Source: Malaya genurostris (Eukaryota > Arthropoda > Insecta > Diptera > Culicidae). From it: DNA of 64,000 nt. The position numbers and the translations under genes were made by a program. This document shows, piece by piece, positions 43,353-55,408 of the stretch. Numbering within the stretch: position 1 is the stretch's first letter; each line of letters begins with the position of its first letter. The notes under the pieces are model-generated. The model searched no databases and was not told the origin of the DNA. It was given only the letters and a program-made list of their open reading frames with translations. Location: the NCBI RefSeq assembly GCF_030247185.1, contig NC_080571.1:167629421-167693420 (forward strand), read 5' to 3'.

Positions 43353-45059
43353 TCATAAAATTGTAGATCGCTGTACTTTCTGCGCGAATTTGTGTGATGG
43401 TTCATCAAATTCAAAAAGATGTTCACCGGCGCCAAATGTCCTCAAGCATGATGTTATCGGTTCGTAATACCCGAACGTCGTTCGATGAAATCTCGGCTGA
43501 AATAAACTGGTAGAGCGCAGTGATCGTTGTGAAGCACGAAAATCGAGTTGAGACAAAATCTTCGGTGAGTCGATATACCCGTTGATCAGCTTTGCCACGA
43601 AAGTAGCTTGATGAATTTTCCTGCGTCGTTCCAATGAGTCGAGTCCGATCAGTCGACAGCGATCGTGGTATGGTGGAAGCTCAAGCGGGTTCTGCCAGGG
43701 AAGGTTTCTTAGAACAAGTTCCATGTAAGTTGATAAGGACTCCAAATTACGCTAGCATTTTCCAGTATTGGACGAACCAAAGAGAAATATAACGCCTTCA
43801 AACAATACGGATCTTTGAAGTCCCGCCCGATCTTTGCAATAAAACCTAGTTGCCGTGTCGCTTTTGAAATTATAGATGAACGATGCAGATTGAAGGTAAG
43901 TTTGGCACTCTGGAGCGTTAGTCCATCAATTGCATAGTCAAATCGAATTGGGTTCAGTATTCGGTGAAACGTTATGACCTGGCATTTTGAAATGCTGACA
44001 ATCAACCAGTTTCTATGACACCAGGCGACAAATGTATCTAGAAGTTTCTGAAGCCGGATGCAGTCGTCAATAGAGCGAACTTCAAGATATAATTTCAAAT
44101 CATCGGCATATACTAATCTGCAGCCAACTCCGAGCACCAAAACAGCGTCGTTGAAGAACAGCAAAAACAAAAGTGGACCCATATTGTTGCCTTGAGGAAC
44201 TCCTGATAAATTTGAGAACGAAGATGATACACAAGAGCCGAGCTTAATTCGCAGGACTCTACCACATAAGTAAGAGCTTAGCCAGTCAGTAAACTTTTGT
44301 GTGGCGCCCAGCCGCAACATCTTGCACAAGAGTATTCGGTGGTCAATTCGGTCGAAAGCTGCTTTCAGATCAGTGTATACTGCATCAATTTGTACTTTAT
44401 TCTTCGAACTCGAGATACAACTGGAAGTGAAATCTAAGAGATTCGTGCTGACTGAACGACCTGGCAATAATCCATGCTGATCAATAGAGATGTAATTTTT
44501 AGTACGAAAAAGTACCTCAGTGCTCACAATTATTTCGAACTGCTGCTTAGATGCAGCTGATAAATTAGTTATGCCTCGATAATGTACGATTTGTACGATC
44601 ACCGCTCTTGTATACAGGAAACATGAAAGACTGCTTCCAAGTCATCGGAAAGATACCTTGCTCAAATGATTTGTTGAATATAGTGCACAAAGGATCGGCT
44701 AAAGCAGAAGCGCAATGACTGTACACCGCTGCAGGTATGCCATCTGGTCCGACCGAAAACGATCGTTTCAACTTCTTCGCTGCGGCAACAATCATATCGG
44801 GAGTAACCAAAAATGTGTCAATGTGCACTAAATTCTCAGGAACATCCACCGCGGCGGTCTCCGCTTCGATACCGGAGGCTGTTTTTTCTGCAAACACCGA
44901 AGCAAAGAACTTTGCAAACGGATCACATAACTCCAAGGATGACCTGGATTCAACACCGTCGAGACAAACTTTTGAAGGAATTGATGAGCATTTGCGTTTC
45001 GAGTTTACAAAAGTCCAGAAATGTTTGGGATTCCGACGAAGATCAGTTTGAACCCGCAT
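43353..45059 (-). pseudogene. CR1-like reverse transcriptase, copy 2
   Basis: Minus strand. 45059-44565: linker and first RT blocks (FWTFVNSKRK, VGPDGIPAAVYSH, PVYKSGDR), then a small frame break. 44602-43709: HYRGITNL, AAFDRIDHRILL, LSGVPQGNNMGPLLF and the catalytic YADD (44110-44099). About 36 bp missing near 43735 shift the frame into the C-terminal domain (43745-43353, LPWQNPLELPPYHDRCRLI). Only two frame lesions, with all RT motifs present, so this copy is better kept than copy 1. Confidence 0.88.
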
Positions 45060-45207
45060 TTAATTTCAGAGCTCTTCCAGCGACGATGTTTGCGCTGCCA
45101 AACATTTCGAATTCGTTTCAATTTTCGAAGCAAAGCTGTGCTCCAAGGAGGACTTGTTGGCCGTTTTACAAAAGGCTAATACCGTCGATCAGCGCTGTAC
45201 CAGCAGC

Positions 45208-46362
45208 TTATGGCAACAAAGAACATGCGGGTTGTGTTTCTTCATGCCGTTGATTCCACACAATGCGGGGCTGGTTGAAATCACCACACACCAGAACAAT
45301 ATAATTCACAGAACCTTTACTGCACAGTTCCGAAACAGTTGAAATGTGCGCATCGATCACATCAACGTTTTGGCTTTTATCAGGGGGAATGTACACACCG
45401 CATAGCAGTAACTTTCTACCCCGCACTGTAGCACTTGCACACACTTGTTCAAGACAATGACCATTCACCGTTTCAATAATGGAGCTGACGTGTTTTCGTG
45501 AAATGGCGATCAATACTCCACCAAACGATGCTTTGTCACTATTAGCTGAGCTGCGGTCACAGCGAAAAACATTAAAGGAATTTCCAAACAACTGCTGAGA
45601 GTTTATTCGGCTATCCAGTCCGGTCTCGGTCAAAGAGATGACATCAAAGTTGCAGTCACTCGTCGTTAAAAAGATCTCGTCGATTTTTGTCCTCAATCCC
45701 CGAACATTCTTGTAGTACACCCAGATACCAACGTTATCTTGTTCGTCATTCTGCAACACGGGATAAAACAAATCAGCGCTTGATAATCTGGAAGCTAACG
45801 AATACTTGCCAAGATGAGTAGTTTGGAAGACCCCTTCACCACACCTACCCGCAGGACCAGGACGGCTGATTAACGCTGGCAGCGGTGGCACGACTGGGGA
45901 AGGGGGGTCAGGGGCTTCCACAATATCAACTACGGTGCGTCCCAGTATACTGCATTGCATCACTGCTGAACTATTCCTCCTTGCGTTTAAAACAGGCGTT
46001 GGAGATGGATCCACAGCAGCTGGTTTCCAAAATTTCAGGGATGATTTCTCCTCGAATTGGCGAAAATAGATTCCTTGGGGCCAAGTTGAAGCTTCCAAGG
46101 CGATAGCTTGTAATTCAGGATCGAGGCCAACTTTAAATGATGCAAATTTCATGTTGCTAACATCGGTACCTTTGGCGACCAGTTTAATAACTACTGGATC
46201 CTCATTCATTTCAAGATTGGCTCGCACCATAGCAGCAATCTCATCATTGGTGACGTCTGGACGTATACGAGATAAATATAGCCAAAATTTGTCGGGTTGC
46301 TGTTCACAAACTGGAACACAAACAACGATGATGATAATATGATGATAACCGTTCTTCGTCAA
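45208..46362 (-). pseudogene. CR1-like ORF1 C-terminus joined in frame to endonuclease
   Basis: The first ~95 codons (FWLYLSRIRPDVTNDEIAAM ... FASFKVGLDPEL ... STWPQGIYFRQF) are the C-terminal domain of the CR1-type ORF1 protein. A proline-rich linker follows, then the APE endonuclease (WVYYKNVRGLRTKIDEI, FDVISLTETGLDS, FGGVLIAISRK, LLLCGVYIPPDKSQ, VCGDFNQPRIVW). The frame stays open from one to the other, although ORF1 and ORF2 are normally separate. The endonuclease lacks its last third, deleted near 45207. A natural fusion or a stop lost by mutation are both possible. Confidence 0.75.
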
Positions 46363-46368
46363 TCCAAG

Positions 46369-48455
46369 CTCTGTATGACACCTTCAATTTGACAATTCTA
46401 AACACGAGAGAAATGACACGGAACTCTAGACCGTCAGTACAACCAAGTGTGCTGGATTTATCTCTTTGTTCGACTTCGCTACAGTTAGATTGCAAGTGGA
46501 AGGTAATCTGTGATTCTCACGGTAGCAATCACATCAGCAATCATAGTTTCTGTCACCAACCGTGTAAGACCATCGGAAACAATCCATGTTTCGTACGATT
46601 TCACACGAAACATTGATTGGAAAAGTTTCGCGATATCTGAGAAACTAGAAAGATCACAAAAGCTTCCTCCCGAGGAAGAGTATACATTTTTGGCTGGCTT
46701 GATTCTCGACACCGCAATTCAAGCTCAGACGAAACGAGTACCCAGTGCGCAAACTAGTATGCGTTCTCCCAACCTATGGTGGGGCAAAGAGTGCTCAGAG
46801 CGGAAAACGAAGAAAGCATCAGCCTTCATCTCGTTTAGAAGGGACAGAACCCCAGATAATTATCGGAAATACGCCGCGTTAGAATTTCAAACGAAAAATC
46901 TGATTGAAGCTAAGAAACGCGGTTACTGGCTAAGGTTTCTTGACGGATTAACGAGAGAAACAGCAATGAGCACTCTTTGGAATACGGCCCGTCGCATGCG
47001 CAATCGAAATCAAGCGAACGAAAACGAGAAATATTCTAACCACTGGTTATTCGATTTCGCTAAAAATGTATGTTCTGATTCTGTTCCTGTACAGAAGATA
47101 TCCCGCGTCGCGACTTCGAATACAAACGAAACATCGTTTTCGATGGTAGAGTTCTCACTTGCGCTCTTGTCGTGTAACAATAGAGCCCCGGGGTTAGACA
47201 GAATTAAATTCAACTTGTTGAAAAATCTGCCTGACTCTGCCAAAAGGCGCTTGTTGAAGTTCTTTGAGGGTCATATTGTTCCACACGAATGGAGAGAAGT
47301 GAGAGTTATCACTATTCAAAAAGCTGGGAAACCAGCCTCCGATCACAATTCGTATCGGCTGATAGCAGCTTTCCTGTATTCGGATATTGTTGGAAAAAAT
47401 TATTCTCTTCCGTCTAGACAATTGGGTCGAGACAAATGAATCGCTATCAGGTACGCAATGTGGGTTCCGCAGGGGCAAAGGAACGAACGATTTTCTAGCG
47501 TTGCTCTCAACAGAAATTCAAATGGCATTTGCTCTTAAAGAACAAATCCATTGACGTTCTATCTGAGAATATACATCAGCATGGTCTTTCACCAGTTTTG
47601 AACATCTTTTTATATAATATACAGTCCAAGAAACACATGCATTTTGCGCATGGTGATTTGTCGACAAAACGATTCAGCTTAAGCTCCCTTTTATACATTT
47701 TTTACGTAAACAATATTGATGAATGTATAAACACCTATATCCTGCACGCTAAGACAACTTGCCGCCGACAGCGTTGTGTCTATTATAGGACCCAAAGATG
47801 CCGATCTCCAAGGACCATTACAAGATACCACCGACATCTTGTCAACATGGGCTTTTCAAATGGCTGTCGAGTTCTCTTCGAAGAAGACTGAGCTGGTTGT
47901 ATGCTCAAGGAAACGAGAACCAGCACAACTACAACTTCAACTGAGGGGTGAAACCATAGCTCAGGTCTTCACATTTAAATTTCTTGGGGCCTGGTTCGAT
48001 TCTGAAGGCACCTGGGGATGTCACATTAGGTATATGAAATGAAAATGCCTACAGAGAATTAATTTCCTTCGTACAATAACCGGAGCTTGGTGAGGTTCTC
48101 ACCCAGGAGACCTGATCAGGTTGTAGAAAACGACTATATTGTCCGTAATGGAATATGGATGTTTCTGTTTCCGCTCTGTAGCAAATATTCTTTTCATTAA
48201 ACTGGAAAGAATTCAGTATCGTTGTTTGCGTATTGCCTTGGGTTGCATGCAATCAACTCATACGATGAGTCTTGAAGTGCTGGCGGGCGTCTTATCGTTG
48301 AAAAACAGATTCTGGGATCTCTCATATCGATTGCTCATCCGATGCGATATCTTGAATCCGATGGTGATTGAAAACTTTGAAAAGCTTGTCGAGCTTAATT
48401 CACAGACCTGTTTTATGTCCTTGTATTTTGACTACATGGCTCAAAATATAAATCC
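46369..48455 (+). pseudogene. D2 ORF2, remainder of endonuclease and reverse transcriptase
   Basis: Resumes with LNTREMTRNS (about 46395). RT linker and blocks in 46510-47439 (LWWGKECSE, KNLPDSAKRRLL, KAGKPASDHNSYR), then frame breaks at about 47440, 47530 and 47760. The catalytic box is changed: 47761-47769 reads A-A-D where D has A-D-D (GAC to GCC at 47764-47766). The GLPQG segment is also lost near 47680. 48139-48455 holds VMEYGCFCFRS and ALGCMQSTHTMSLEVLAGV. Truncated before RNase H. Dead. Confidence 0.85.
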
Positions 48456-48960
48456 GTTTTGCCTTTCTCATATAGAACGGTTATGCAATCACTGTGAAAA
48501 CCGACTTTTGAACCGAGGCCCGGAGGGCCGAGTTTCATATACCATTCGACTCAGTTCGTCGAGTACGCAAAATGCCTGTGTGTATATGTGTGTATGTGTG
48601 TATGTAACGTTTTTTTGGACTAACTTTTCTCGGAGATGGCTGAATCGATTTTCACAAACTTAGATTCAAATGAAAGGTCTTGTGGTCCAATATAAAATTC
48701 CTGAATGATATTTGGATCCGACTTTCGGTTCCGGAATTATGGGATAAAATGTGCAAAAAAAAGAAAATCTTTCATGTGGATCCGAGTTCCGGATCCGGAA
48801 ATATAGGGTAAAGTGGGTTAAAAATGGTATATTATCGCTGAAAATGGGGAAAACCTTAAAAAAATTTATAAATCGACCTCAAATCTTTTCCAATTGATAG
48901 TTTTTATCAGTTTTTTGATAGTATGATTGATATGAGAAAGGCATCATTACACCACTAGGT
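48456..48960 (-). repeat. CACCTAGTGG-type repeat, single reversed copy
   Basis: Read in reverse, it starts TAATCCACCTAGTGGTGTAA (48965-48946) and ends GAGAAAGGCAAAAC near 48455, with a TACACACATACACACA-type microsatellite and TCGACGAACTGAGTCGAATGG inside. It is about 500 bp and lacks the hairpin and 168-bp multiplication. It truncates D2. It is a compact relative of the large units at 1711 and 15741. Confidence 0.75.
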
Positions 48961-49049
48961 GGATTAATCACCACAATATTCATTGGAATATGAGTTAAAC
49001 TTAAATTATTAAGATTTGAAATGGTTGTTCCGCCTCAAGTGGTGACTTT
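48961..49049. other. Short spacer
   Basis: About 90 bp of AT-rich sequence between the repeat and the RTE copy. Nothing recognised. Confidence 0.4.
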
Positions 49050-50636
49050 TCAATATACGAAAAATGAAATCGACCACGATCTCATCGACGGGCGATTCTT
49101 CTCCGACGTCATCAATGTCCGCACCCACCGCAGTGGCAACATTGATTTTGACCACTACCTTGTTGCAGTTTGTATGCGCTCAAAACTATCGACGGTGCAC
49201 AATACTCGTCGCACAGGAACGCCGGGATTCAATCTCGAGCAGGTACGTAGCGTTCGTACTGCAGATGAATACGCGCAACAACTGGAGCAAGTGCTACTAA
49301 CGGAAGAGCAGCTTAGCGCGGCGACTCTTGAAGACGGCTGGAGCAATATGAGGTCCGCCGTGAGTAGCACTGCTTCAACCATACTAGGTACGAGGTTGTC
49401 GAATTGAGGAAAGGACTGGTTTGACGGCGAATGTCAGCAGTTGGTCGAAGAGAAGAATGCAGCAAGAACGAGGATGCTTCAACACCGCACTAGAGCGAAC
49501 GAGGAACGATACAAACAAGTACGGAACAGACAGAACACGGTTTTTCGGAGAAAAAAGCGCCACCAGGAAGATCAAGATAGCGAAGCGATGGAACAGCTAT
49601 ACCACGCAAATGATTCACGGAAATTCTATGAGAAGTTGAACCGTTCACGTAGAGACTACACGCCACAGGCCGAAATGTGCAGAGATACCAGTGGTAACCT
49701 TCTCACGAACGAACGTGAGGTGATCGACAGGTGGAAGCAGTACTATGACGAGCATCTGAATGGCGGAACACAAGATACAGAGAACGGTACAGGAATCAAT
49801 CTGGGTACACGCTCAGCCGACGACAGATTTCCAGCCCCTGATCTGACGGAGATAAGTAAGGAGATCGGCAAGCTGAGGAACAACAAAGCCGCGGGCAATG
49901 ACCAGTTACCAGGCGAGCTACTCAAAAATAAAAGAGAGGCACTGGCTAGAGCGCTGCACTGGATGACTTCTAAGATTTGGGCAGAGGAGATTCTACCGCA
50001 GGAATGGATGGATAGAGTGGTATGTCCCGTCTTCAAAAAAGGCGATAAGCGAGATTGTTGCAATTACCGCACAATCACATTGCTCAACGCCGCCTACAAG
50101 ATATTCTCCCAAGTCCTTTGCCGTCGTCTATCACCAATAGCTAAGGAATTCGTAGGGCCGTACCAAGCGGGATTTACGGGAGCCCGCGCCACTACGGATC
50201 ACATACTCGCGATAAGACAAGTACTCCAGAAGTGTCGTGAATACAACGTACCCACGCATCACCTATTCATTGACTTCAAAGTGGCATACGACACAATCGA
50301 TCGAGAACAACTATGGCAGATCATGCACGAATACGGTTTCCCGGATAAACTGACGCAATTGGTCAAAGCAACGATGGATAGAGTGATGTGCTACGTCCGA
50401 GTATCTGGGATGCTCTCGAGTCCCTTCGAATCTCGGAGGGGACTACGGCAAGGTGATTTACTCTCTAGTATCTTGTTCAATATTGCCTTGGAAGGTGTGA
50501 TTCGAAGAGCAAGGATCGACACTAGTTGCATGATCTTCCGAAAGTGCGTTCAACTTTTTGGCTTCGCTGACGATATTGATATTGTGGCACATAACCTTGA
50601 GAAGATGACAGAAACCTACATCGGACTGAAAGCTGA
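49050..50636 (+). pseudogene. RTE-clade EN-RT, copy 2 (5'- and 3'-truncated)
   Basis: Begins inside the endonuclease (KNEIDHDLIDGRFF, DFDHYLVAV), continues to an in-frame TGA at 49405, where copy 1 reads Arg (CGA). It then stays open from 49441 to about 50636, through NKAAGNDQLPGELL, FKKGDKRDCCNYR, GPYQAGFTGARATTDHI, LFIDFKVAYDTID, RRGLRQGDLLSSILFN and FADDIDIV. It ends abruptly after LKADE, joined to LTR-C sequence. The RT part is cleaner than in copy 1, which has ADGLSC at GDLLSS. Confidence 0.88.
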
Positions 50637-50965
50637 TGAACAACTTAAACTGAGCGGCGAGAGGGGTATTTCTTTCAATGCTCGAAATGTCATCTAATTA
50701 ACGCGACGTTTTCTTCTGATGAACAAATTTATACGCACTTATATTTTATTTCCAATTTTCTTTTCTTTTCAAACATGCAAAACTTTCCCTGAGGCACACA
50801 AATTTGTGCCTGCCCTAACTTCTATGCTAAATACTGCTTTTTGTCCTAATTACTGGTTTTGCCACGAGTAATGGTGTCCAAGTTTGATTACGGTGTTACC
50901 CGGTCGCCCAAGGAGCATTACTCTTAACAGTAGAATTAAGAAGCCTCGCTAAAATCAAAAACCGT

Positions 50966-50975
50966 CCTTTTTATA
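50966..50975 (-). promoter_or_regulatory. TATA box of LTR-C
   Basis: TATAAAAAGG on the minus strand, about 30-35 bp from the end of the TA-rich tract. It lies downstream of U3 in LTR orientation as expected. Confidence 0.6.
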
Positions 50976-51004
50976 CTCAAAATATAAGTACCTAACCAAA
51001 AGCT

Positions 51005-51213
<209 letters not shown>

Positions 51214-51388
51214 CAGCTTTACATATATCTGGTTGACTAACTACCACCTATAACTACCATCTATGGGTATACGTGAATTAAATGCGATCGCGTCGCTTGT
51301 GTACATTATCAATTAACTCGCTTGGTGGTACAGTTTTTTTCTGGCTGATGCAATATGTTAAAATAGCCAGCCGTGAGCATTGCACTTG

Positions 51389-52320
51389 AAGCCAGCAGTG
51401 AGCATTACTCATGAAGAAGAAAAAGATTTTATTGACAGAGAGTATGACGAGGAAGACAAATGTTTCCTTGATTTAGATACAAATCAAGACGTAATTCTTA
51501 CGGAAAACAAACGATACGGTCAAATAACTGGTCGAGACCGAACGGATAAAGTATTAAAATCACTAAATATAAATCATTTGAAAAGAGCAAATTTTATGGA
51601 TATAGAGAAAATTATGGCATCATATAGCGATGTTTTCTATTTGAAAGGGGATAAATTAACTATCACCGATGCAGCGGTACATGAAATTGAGACAACTTCA
51701 AACGTGCCTATCAATAAACGGCAATACAGATTTCCAGAAGCCGCTAAAAATCATATTAATGAAGAAATTGAAGAAATGCGTGGGCAAGGTATCATAAAGC
51801 CTAGTAAGAGTCCGTGGAATGCACCAGTCTTATGTGTTCCTAAGAAGGACGATGAATTTGGCAACAAGAAATACAGAATTGTGGTTGACTTTAGGGCTCT
51901 AAACTTAGTAACAAAGCCATTTGTATACCCAATTCCACTAATCGACGAGATTTTGGATAATCTCGGAAACAGTAAATATTTTTCCACTTTGGATTTAAAA
52001 TCGGGATTTTACCAAGTACCCATTAACCCAAAAGATGCTGCCAAGACAGCGTTTTCAACTCCAAAAGGCCACTTTGAGTTCACAAGAATGCCTATGGGTT
52101 TACGAAATAGTCCATCCACTTTTCAGTGATTAATGAATACAGTGTTGTATGAAATAAATGACGTGAAAGCTATAGTCTACTTGGACGACATAATTGTTTT
52201 TGGTGCAACTATTGAAGAACATAATGATAACTTGTGCAAAGGGCATTGCGTCGACATAATTTGAAAGTCGAGCCAAGAAAACACAGGGACAGTAAATTTT
52301 CATGGAAAATTTATACCACA
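51389..52320 (+). pseudogene. Element C reverse transcriptase (left arm)
   Basis: Open from the LTR junction to an in-frame TGA at 52127-52129. RT blocks: VPINKRQYRFP, GIIKPSKSPWNAPVLCVPKK, YRIVVDFRALN, YFSTLDLKSGFYQVPI and FTRMPMGLRNSPSTFQ followed by the TGA, where related elements have Arg (CGA to TGA would explain it). Reading resumes with LMNTVLY and YLDDIIVFG (YLDD at 52178-52189), then a frame shift/deletion near 52280. One nonsense codon plus this lesion separate it from an open frame. The same TGA is present in the right arm. Confidence 0.88.
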
Positions 52321-53100
52321 TATAGCAGAGAAACGTAAACCACTGAACGATCTCTTGCGAAAGAATGTGAAGTTTGTTTGGACAAACGAGTGTCAAAAAC
52401 CCTTTGAGGAACTAAGAAACTTTTTAACTTCAAATACACTGTTGGAAACACCAAATTACAAAGACATGTTCGTAATCACAACAGACGCTAGTGAGTACGC
52501 CCTTGGAGCAGTACTTTCTAATGAAAAATCAATTGAGAGACCAATAGCATACGCAAGCAGGGGCCTGGTAGGTGCCGAAAGAAGGTACCACACAATCGAA
52601 AAGGAACTATTGGCGATTGTATGGGCAATAAACCGCTTCAGACATTTTATTTTTGCAATCAAAAATTCGTTGTCTATGCTGATCATAGACCTCTCATTTC
52701 AATATGGCACTTAAAAGAAACTTCGCCAACCCTTACACGACTACGTCTAAAATTACAAGGACTCGAAATAGATATTCGCTACAAACAAGGTAAAGACAAT
52801 GTTGTGGCAGACTTTTTGTCGAGATTACCCGAGCAGGCCGAGTCCTTACACCCTATATCAGTAGTCACTAGACAACAGAAACGTCAACAGCAGCAAGCGG
52901 AAAACAACGAACTTGCGAAGCGGAAAGACACGGAAAATAAAACAATTCCCTCAAAACAACTTAAAGACGAATCAGGCAGGTTTACTTTATTTAAAAATAA
53001 ACAAAAAAAAGAATGGAATCCGCACATGGACGGATTAGAAAACATCGATTTTGGATGGGACGAAAAAGAAGACTTGGGAACATCTTCTTATTTATTATAG
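52321..53100 (+). pseudogene. Element C RNase H and linker (left arm)
   Basis: KPLNDLLRKNVKFVWTNEC, VITTDASEYALGAVLSNE (first Asp), ERRYHTIEKELLAIVWAINR (Glu) and, after a one-frame shift near 52670, YADHRPLISIW (third acidic residue) and RYKQGKDNVVADFLSRLPEQ. A Gln/Lys-rich linker (QQKRQQQQAENNELAKRK) follows. The same frameshift occurs in the right arm, so it predates the duplication. Confidence 0.85.
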
Positions 53101-54565
53101 AAATGATATCAAATTTGATTTGCTGAAATTTTCAAAACATAAAACAAAAGAAAGCGATTTTGATGGTACTTTTGTAATAATAAACAGTAGATCAGCATAC
53201 AAAGAACTAGCCGAACTGGTAGATTTACCACACGGCTTAAAAGACTATTTGAATGGAAGAATATTCGCATTTCCTGAACATAAAATATGGGGATTAGTTT
53301 TAAATGGCTCAAGTAAATCACTAACCGACACAAAAATTCTATTAGATGGGTTAGTAGATGGTTTCAGTAATTGTCCCGAAGACATGAGAGGTGCGAAAAA
53401 CATTCAGATAATTTCCTACCGAAATATGCAGAAAATTCCCGAATCAAATGTACTGAGGTTCATCGCAGAAAAATTTGATAAAATTTTCACCCTATACGCA
53501 CCAGAAAAAGACAGAATGTGGGTACCAGAAAAAGATCGCGAAACTTTATTGAAAGAGTTGCACGATGCTCCTCTAGGTGGACATGTTGGAAGTAAACGAA
53601 TGGCAGAGCGTATGAGTCCACTATTCCAATGTAATAATATGCGCAAAGATATCGAAAATTATGTAAGACAATGTGATTCTTGTCAGAAGAATAAAATTGG
53701 CCGTTCGAATAAAATTCCAATGAAAATTACTACGACATCATTGGAACCATTCGAAAAGCTGTACATGGATATAGTAGTACTCCCAGAGTCTGACTGGGGT
53801 AACAAATATGGCCTTGTTATGCAAGACGATCTGACTAGGTATTTAGTTGCAGCACCGATGGAACATCAAGAGAGCTCCACGGTTGCTCAAACTTTTGTAA
53901 ATAACTATATATGTAGATTTGGGACACCAGCTGAATTAGTAACAGATAATGGGTCCAATTTTGTTAGTTCATTAATGAAAAATATCTGTAAAATTTTAAA
54001 AATTAAGAAAATTACTACTAGTACATATCATCCGCAGGCAAACCTCGTCGAAAGATCAAATAGAGAATTAAAAACATATCTTAGACAATATGTGGGTAAC
54101 GATACTAGAATATGGGACCAACTTTTACCATTTTTTACATTTGAGTATAATACTACGATTAACGCATCAACGGGTTACACTCCGTTTGAGTTATTACATG
54201 GGAAACGAGCAAATATTCCTAACTCAATGTACATATATAACAATGATGGGATGTACTATGAAGATTATGTGAATGAAATGCGGTCATCATTCAAGCGATT
54301 GCATCATCAAGCACGAGAAAATTTCATTAAATCAAAAGAAAAACGTAAGGAGCTGTATGATAAAAACTCCAACGAATGGCAACCAATGTGGGGGGACTTA
54401 GTGTTAGTCAAAGCCAATCCCACAGGCGCAGGCCAAAAATTACAATCACTTTGGAGAGGACCATATGAAGTAGTCGCTCTACCTAGTGAACAAACAACAA
54501 CAATTAAAAATGGAAACAGGCTTGAGAAAATCCATAATAATCGCTTGAAAAGATATACCGAATGA
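53051..54565 (+). CDS. Element C integrase (left arm), open frame
   Basis: Open to the TGA at 54563-54565, with no nonsense codon. N-terminal region of unknown fold, then a zinc-binding HHCC: HDAPLGGH (H-X6-H) and CDSCQK. Catalytic core: MDIVVLPESDWG (Asp), VTDNGSNF (Asp) and VERSNRELK (Glu), with 34 residues between the second Asp and the Glu by my count. The C-terminal GPY-type module is LWRGPYEVVALP. It would insert the cDNA into the genome. It overlaps the end of the RNase H linker in another frame, so it would need a frameshift to be made. All signature residues are intact. Confidence 0.88.
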   Translation: MDGTKKKTWEHLLIYYRNDIKFDLLKFSKHKTKESDFDGTFVIINSRSAYKELAELVDLPHGLKDYLNGRIFAFPEHKIWGLVLNGSSKSLTDTKILLDGLVDGFSNCPEDMRGAKNIQIISYRNMQKIPESNVLRFIAEKFDKIFTLYAPEKDRMWVPEKDRETLLKELHDAPLGGHVGSKRMAERMSPLFQCNNMRKDIENYVRQCDSCQKNKIGRSNKIPMKITTTSLEPFEKLYMDIVVLPESDWGNKYGLVMQDDLTRYLVAAPMEHQESSTVAQTFVNNYICRFGTPAELVTDNGSNFVSSLMKNICKILKIKKITTSTYHPQANLVERSNRELKTYLRQYVGNDTRIWDQLLPFFTFEYNTTINASTGYTPFELLHGKRANIPNSMYIYNNDGMYYEDYVNEMRSSFKRLHHQARENFIKSKEKRKELYDKNSNEWQPMWGDLVLVKANPTGAGQKLQSLWRGPYEVVALPSEQTTTIKNGNRLEKIHNNRLKRYTE

Positions 54566-55408
54566 TCGACGAAAAAAAACTCGTGATCACTCGAAAGATT
54601 TTAAATATAAATATAAATAACCAAACTTTTAAACCAAGTATGCGATTTTGGAACACAAAATCAAGATGTAATTCAAGTTAACAAAATATGAAAATTAGTA
54701 GCAAAAAAAAATATCTTCGGCAAGGCGATGTTGTTTGAATATGCAACATAAAAGTGTAGATAAATTAATGTAAAACGGACAAAAGTTATTTAAAAGTGTA
54801 CGACTCAGGGTTAAAAGTATCAAAGGAGAAATAATCCGTTTTGAAAAACTAGAATACGTAAAACAATATACAGGCATTTATAAAAGAATGGGAAAACTTA
54901 AAACTACAAACCAACATTATGGCTATGATGCGTTACAAAAACAGAAAAAAAAACTTTATAAAAAAACGGGATTAAAACAAAATCAATGTTGTCAAGATGT
55001 TAACTGAGTATGCAATATGAAAACCAAATGAGAACTTAAAATCAACTTAGATGGATCAATGGATTACGGAAAAAGTCATGTAAAAAAAAAATATTCCACG
55101 CATGAAAATCAGTGGGTACTCAATCGGGGTTTTTTTTTTCTTTCATAGTTTTTATAGATTCAAAATAAAATGACATGATGAACATTAGGTCAGCACAAAT
55201 ATATTGATTCATAGTTAGACATTAAACTAAGATGATGAAAAATAAAATTCAACAATAACGTAATGGAATTAGAATACGACTAAACGTTAGAGGACAACAA
55301 AATGAGAAAGATATAAGAAACTAGTGGACAGAGTAACGAATACCAAAACGACGTTGGCCAACATGTAATTCCTATGCCATAAAGGTATTTTAGCAATTTC
55401 TTCAGTAT
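54566..55408 (+). other. AT-rich region after integrase, left arm only
   Basis: From about 54606 this sequence has no partner in the right arm. No ORF of note and stops throughout. It may be degenerate env-region or inserted sequence. Confidence 0.4.

Larger units (their letters stand above)
43282..46368 (-). mobile_element. CR1-like non-LTR retrotransposon, copy 2 (minus strand, inside D2)
   Basis: Read in reverse: C-terminal part of an ORF1-like protein fused in frame to endonuclease (46362-45208), RT linker and RT (45059-43709), post-RT domain (43745-43353), 3' UTR and an AAT-rich tail ending at about 43282. It matches copy 1 (1-1487) over the shared part. The left end is truncated in ORF1. 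It sits between two halves of D2, so it inserted after D2. Confidence 0.88.
41984..48455 (+). mobile_element. I/LOA-group non-LTR retrotransposon, second copy (D2), split by a CR1-like insertion
   Basis: ORF1 (41984-42866) and the start of ORF2 (to 43281) match copy D. The rest of ORF2 resumes near 46369 (RT 46510-48042, 48139-48455) after a 3.1-kb minus-strand CR1-like insertion. GGGATGGGG.TG at 43270 corresponds to 33416 in D and CACCTTCAATTTGACAATTCTAA at 46379 corresponds to about 33470, so some tens of bases were lost at the insertion. The right end is truncated at 48455 by a reversed CACCTAGTGG repeat; RNase H and the 3' UTR are missing. It is more decayed than D. Confidence 0.88.
51389..54565 (+). 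mobile_element. Element C pol region, left arm
   Basis: A Ty3/gypsy pol lacking gag and protease: RT (51389-52320), RNase H (52321-52960) and integrase (53051-54565). The start is cut by the reversed LTR. Everything from 52117 onward is mirrored in 59358-64000. The PPT and 3' region link it to element B, so an errantivirus-like affiliation is likely. Confidence 0.85.
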
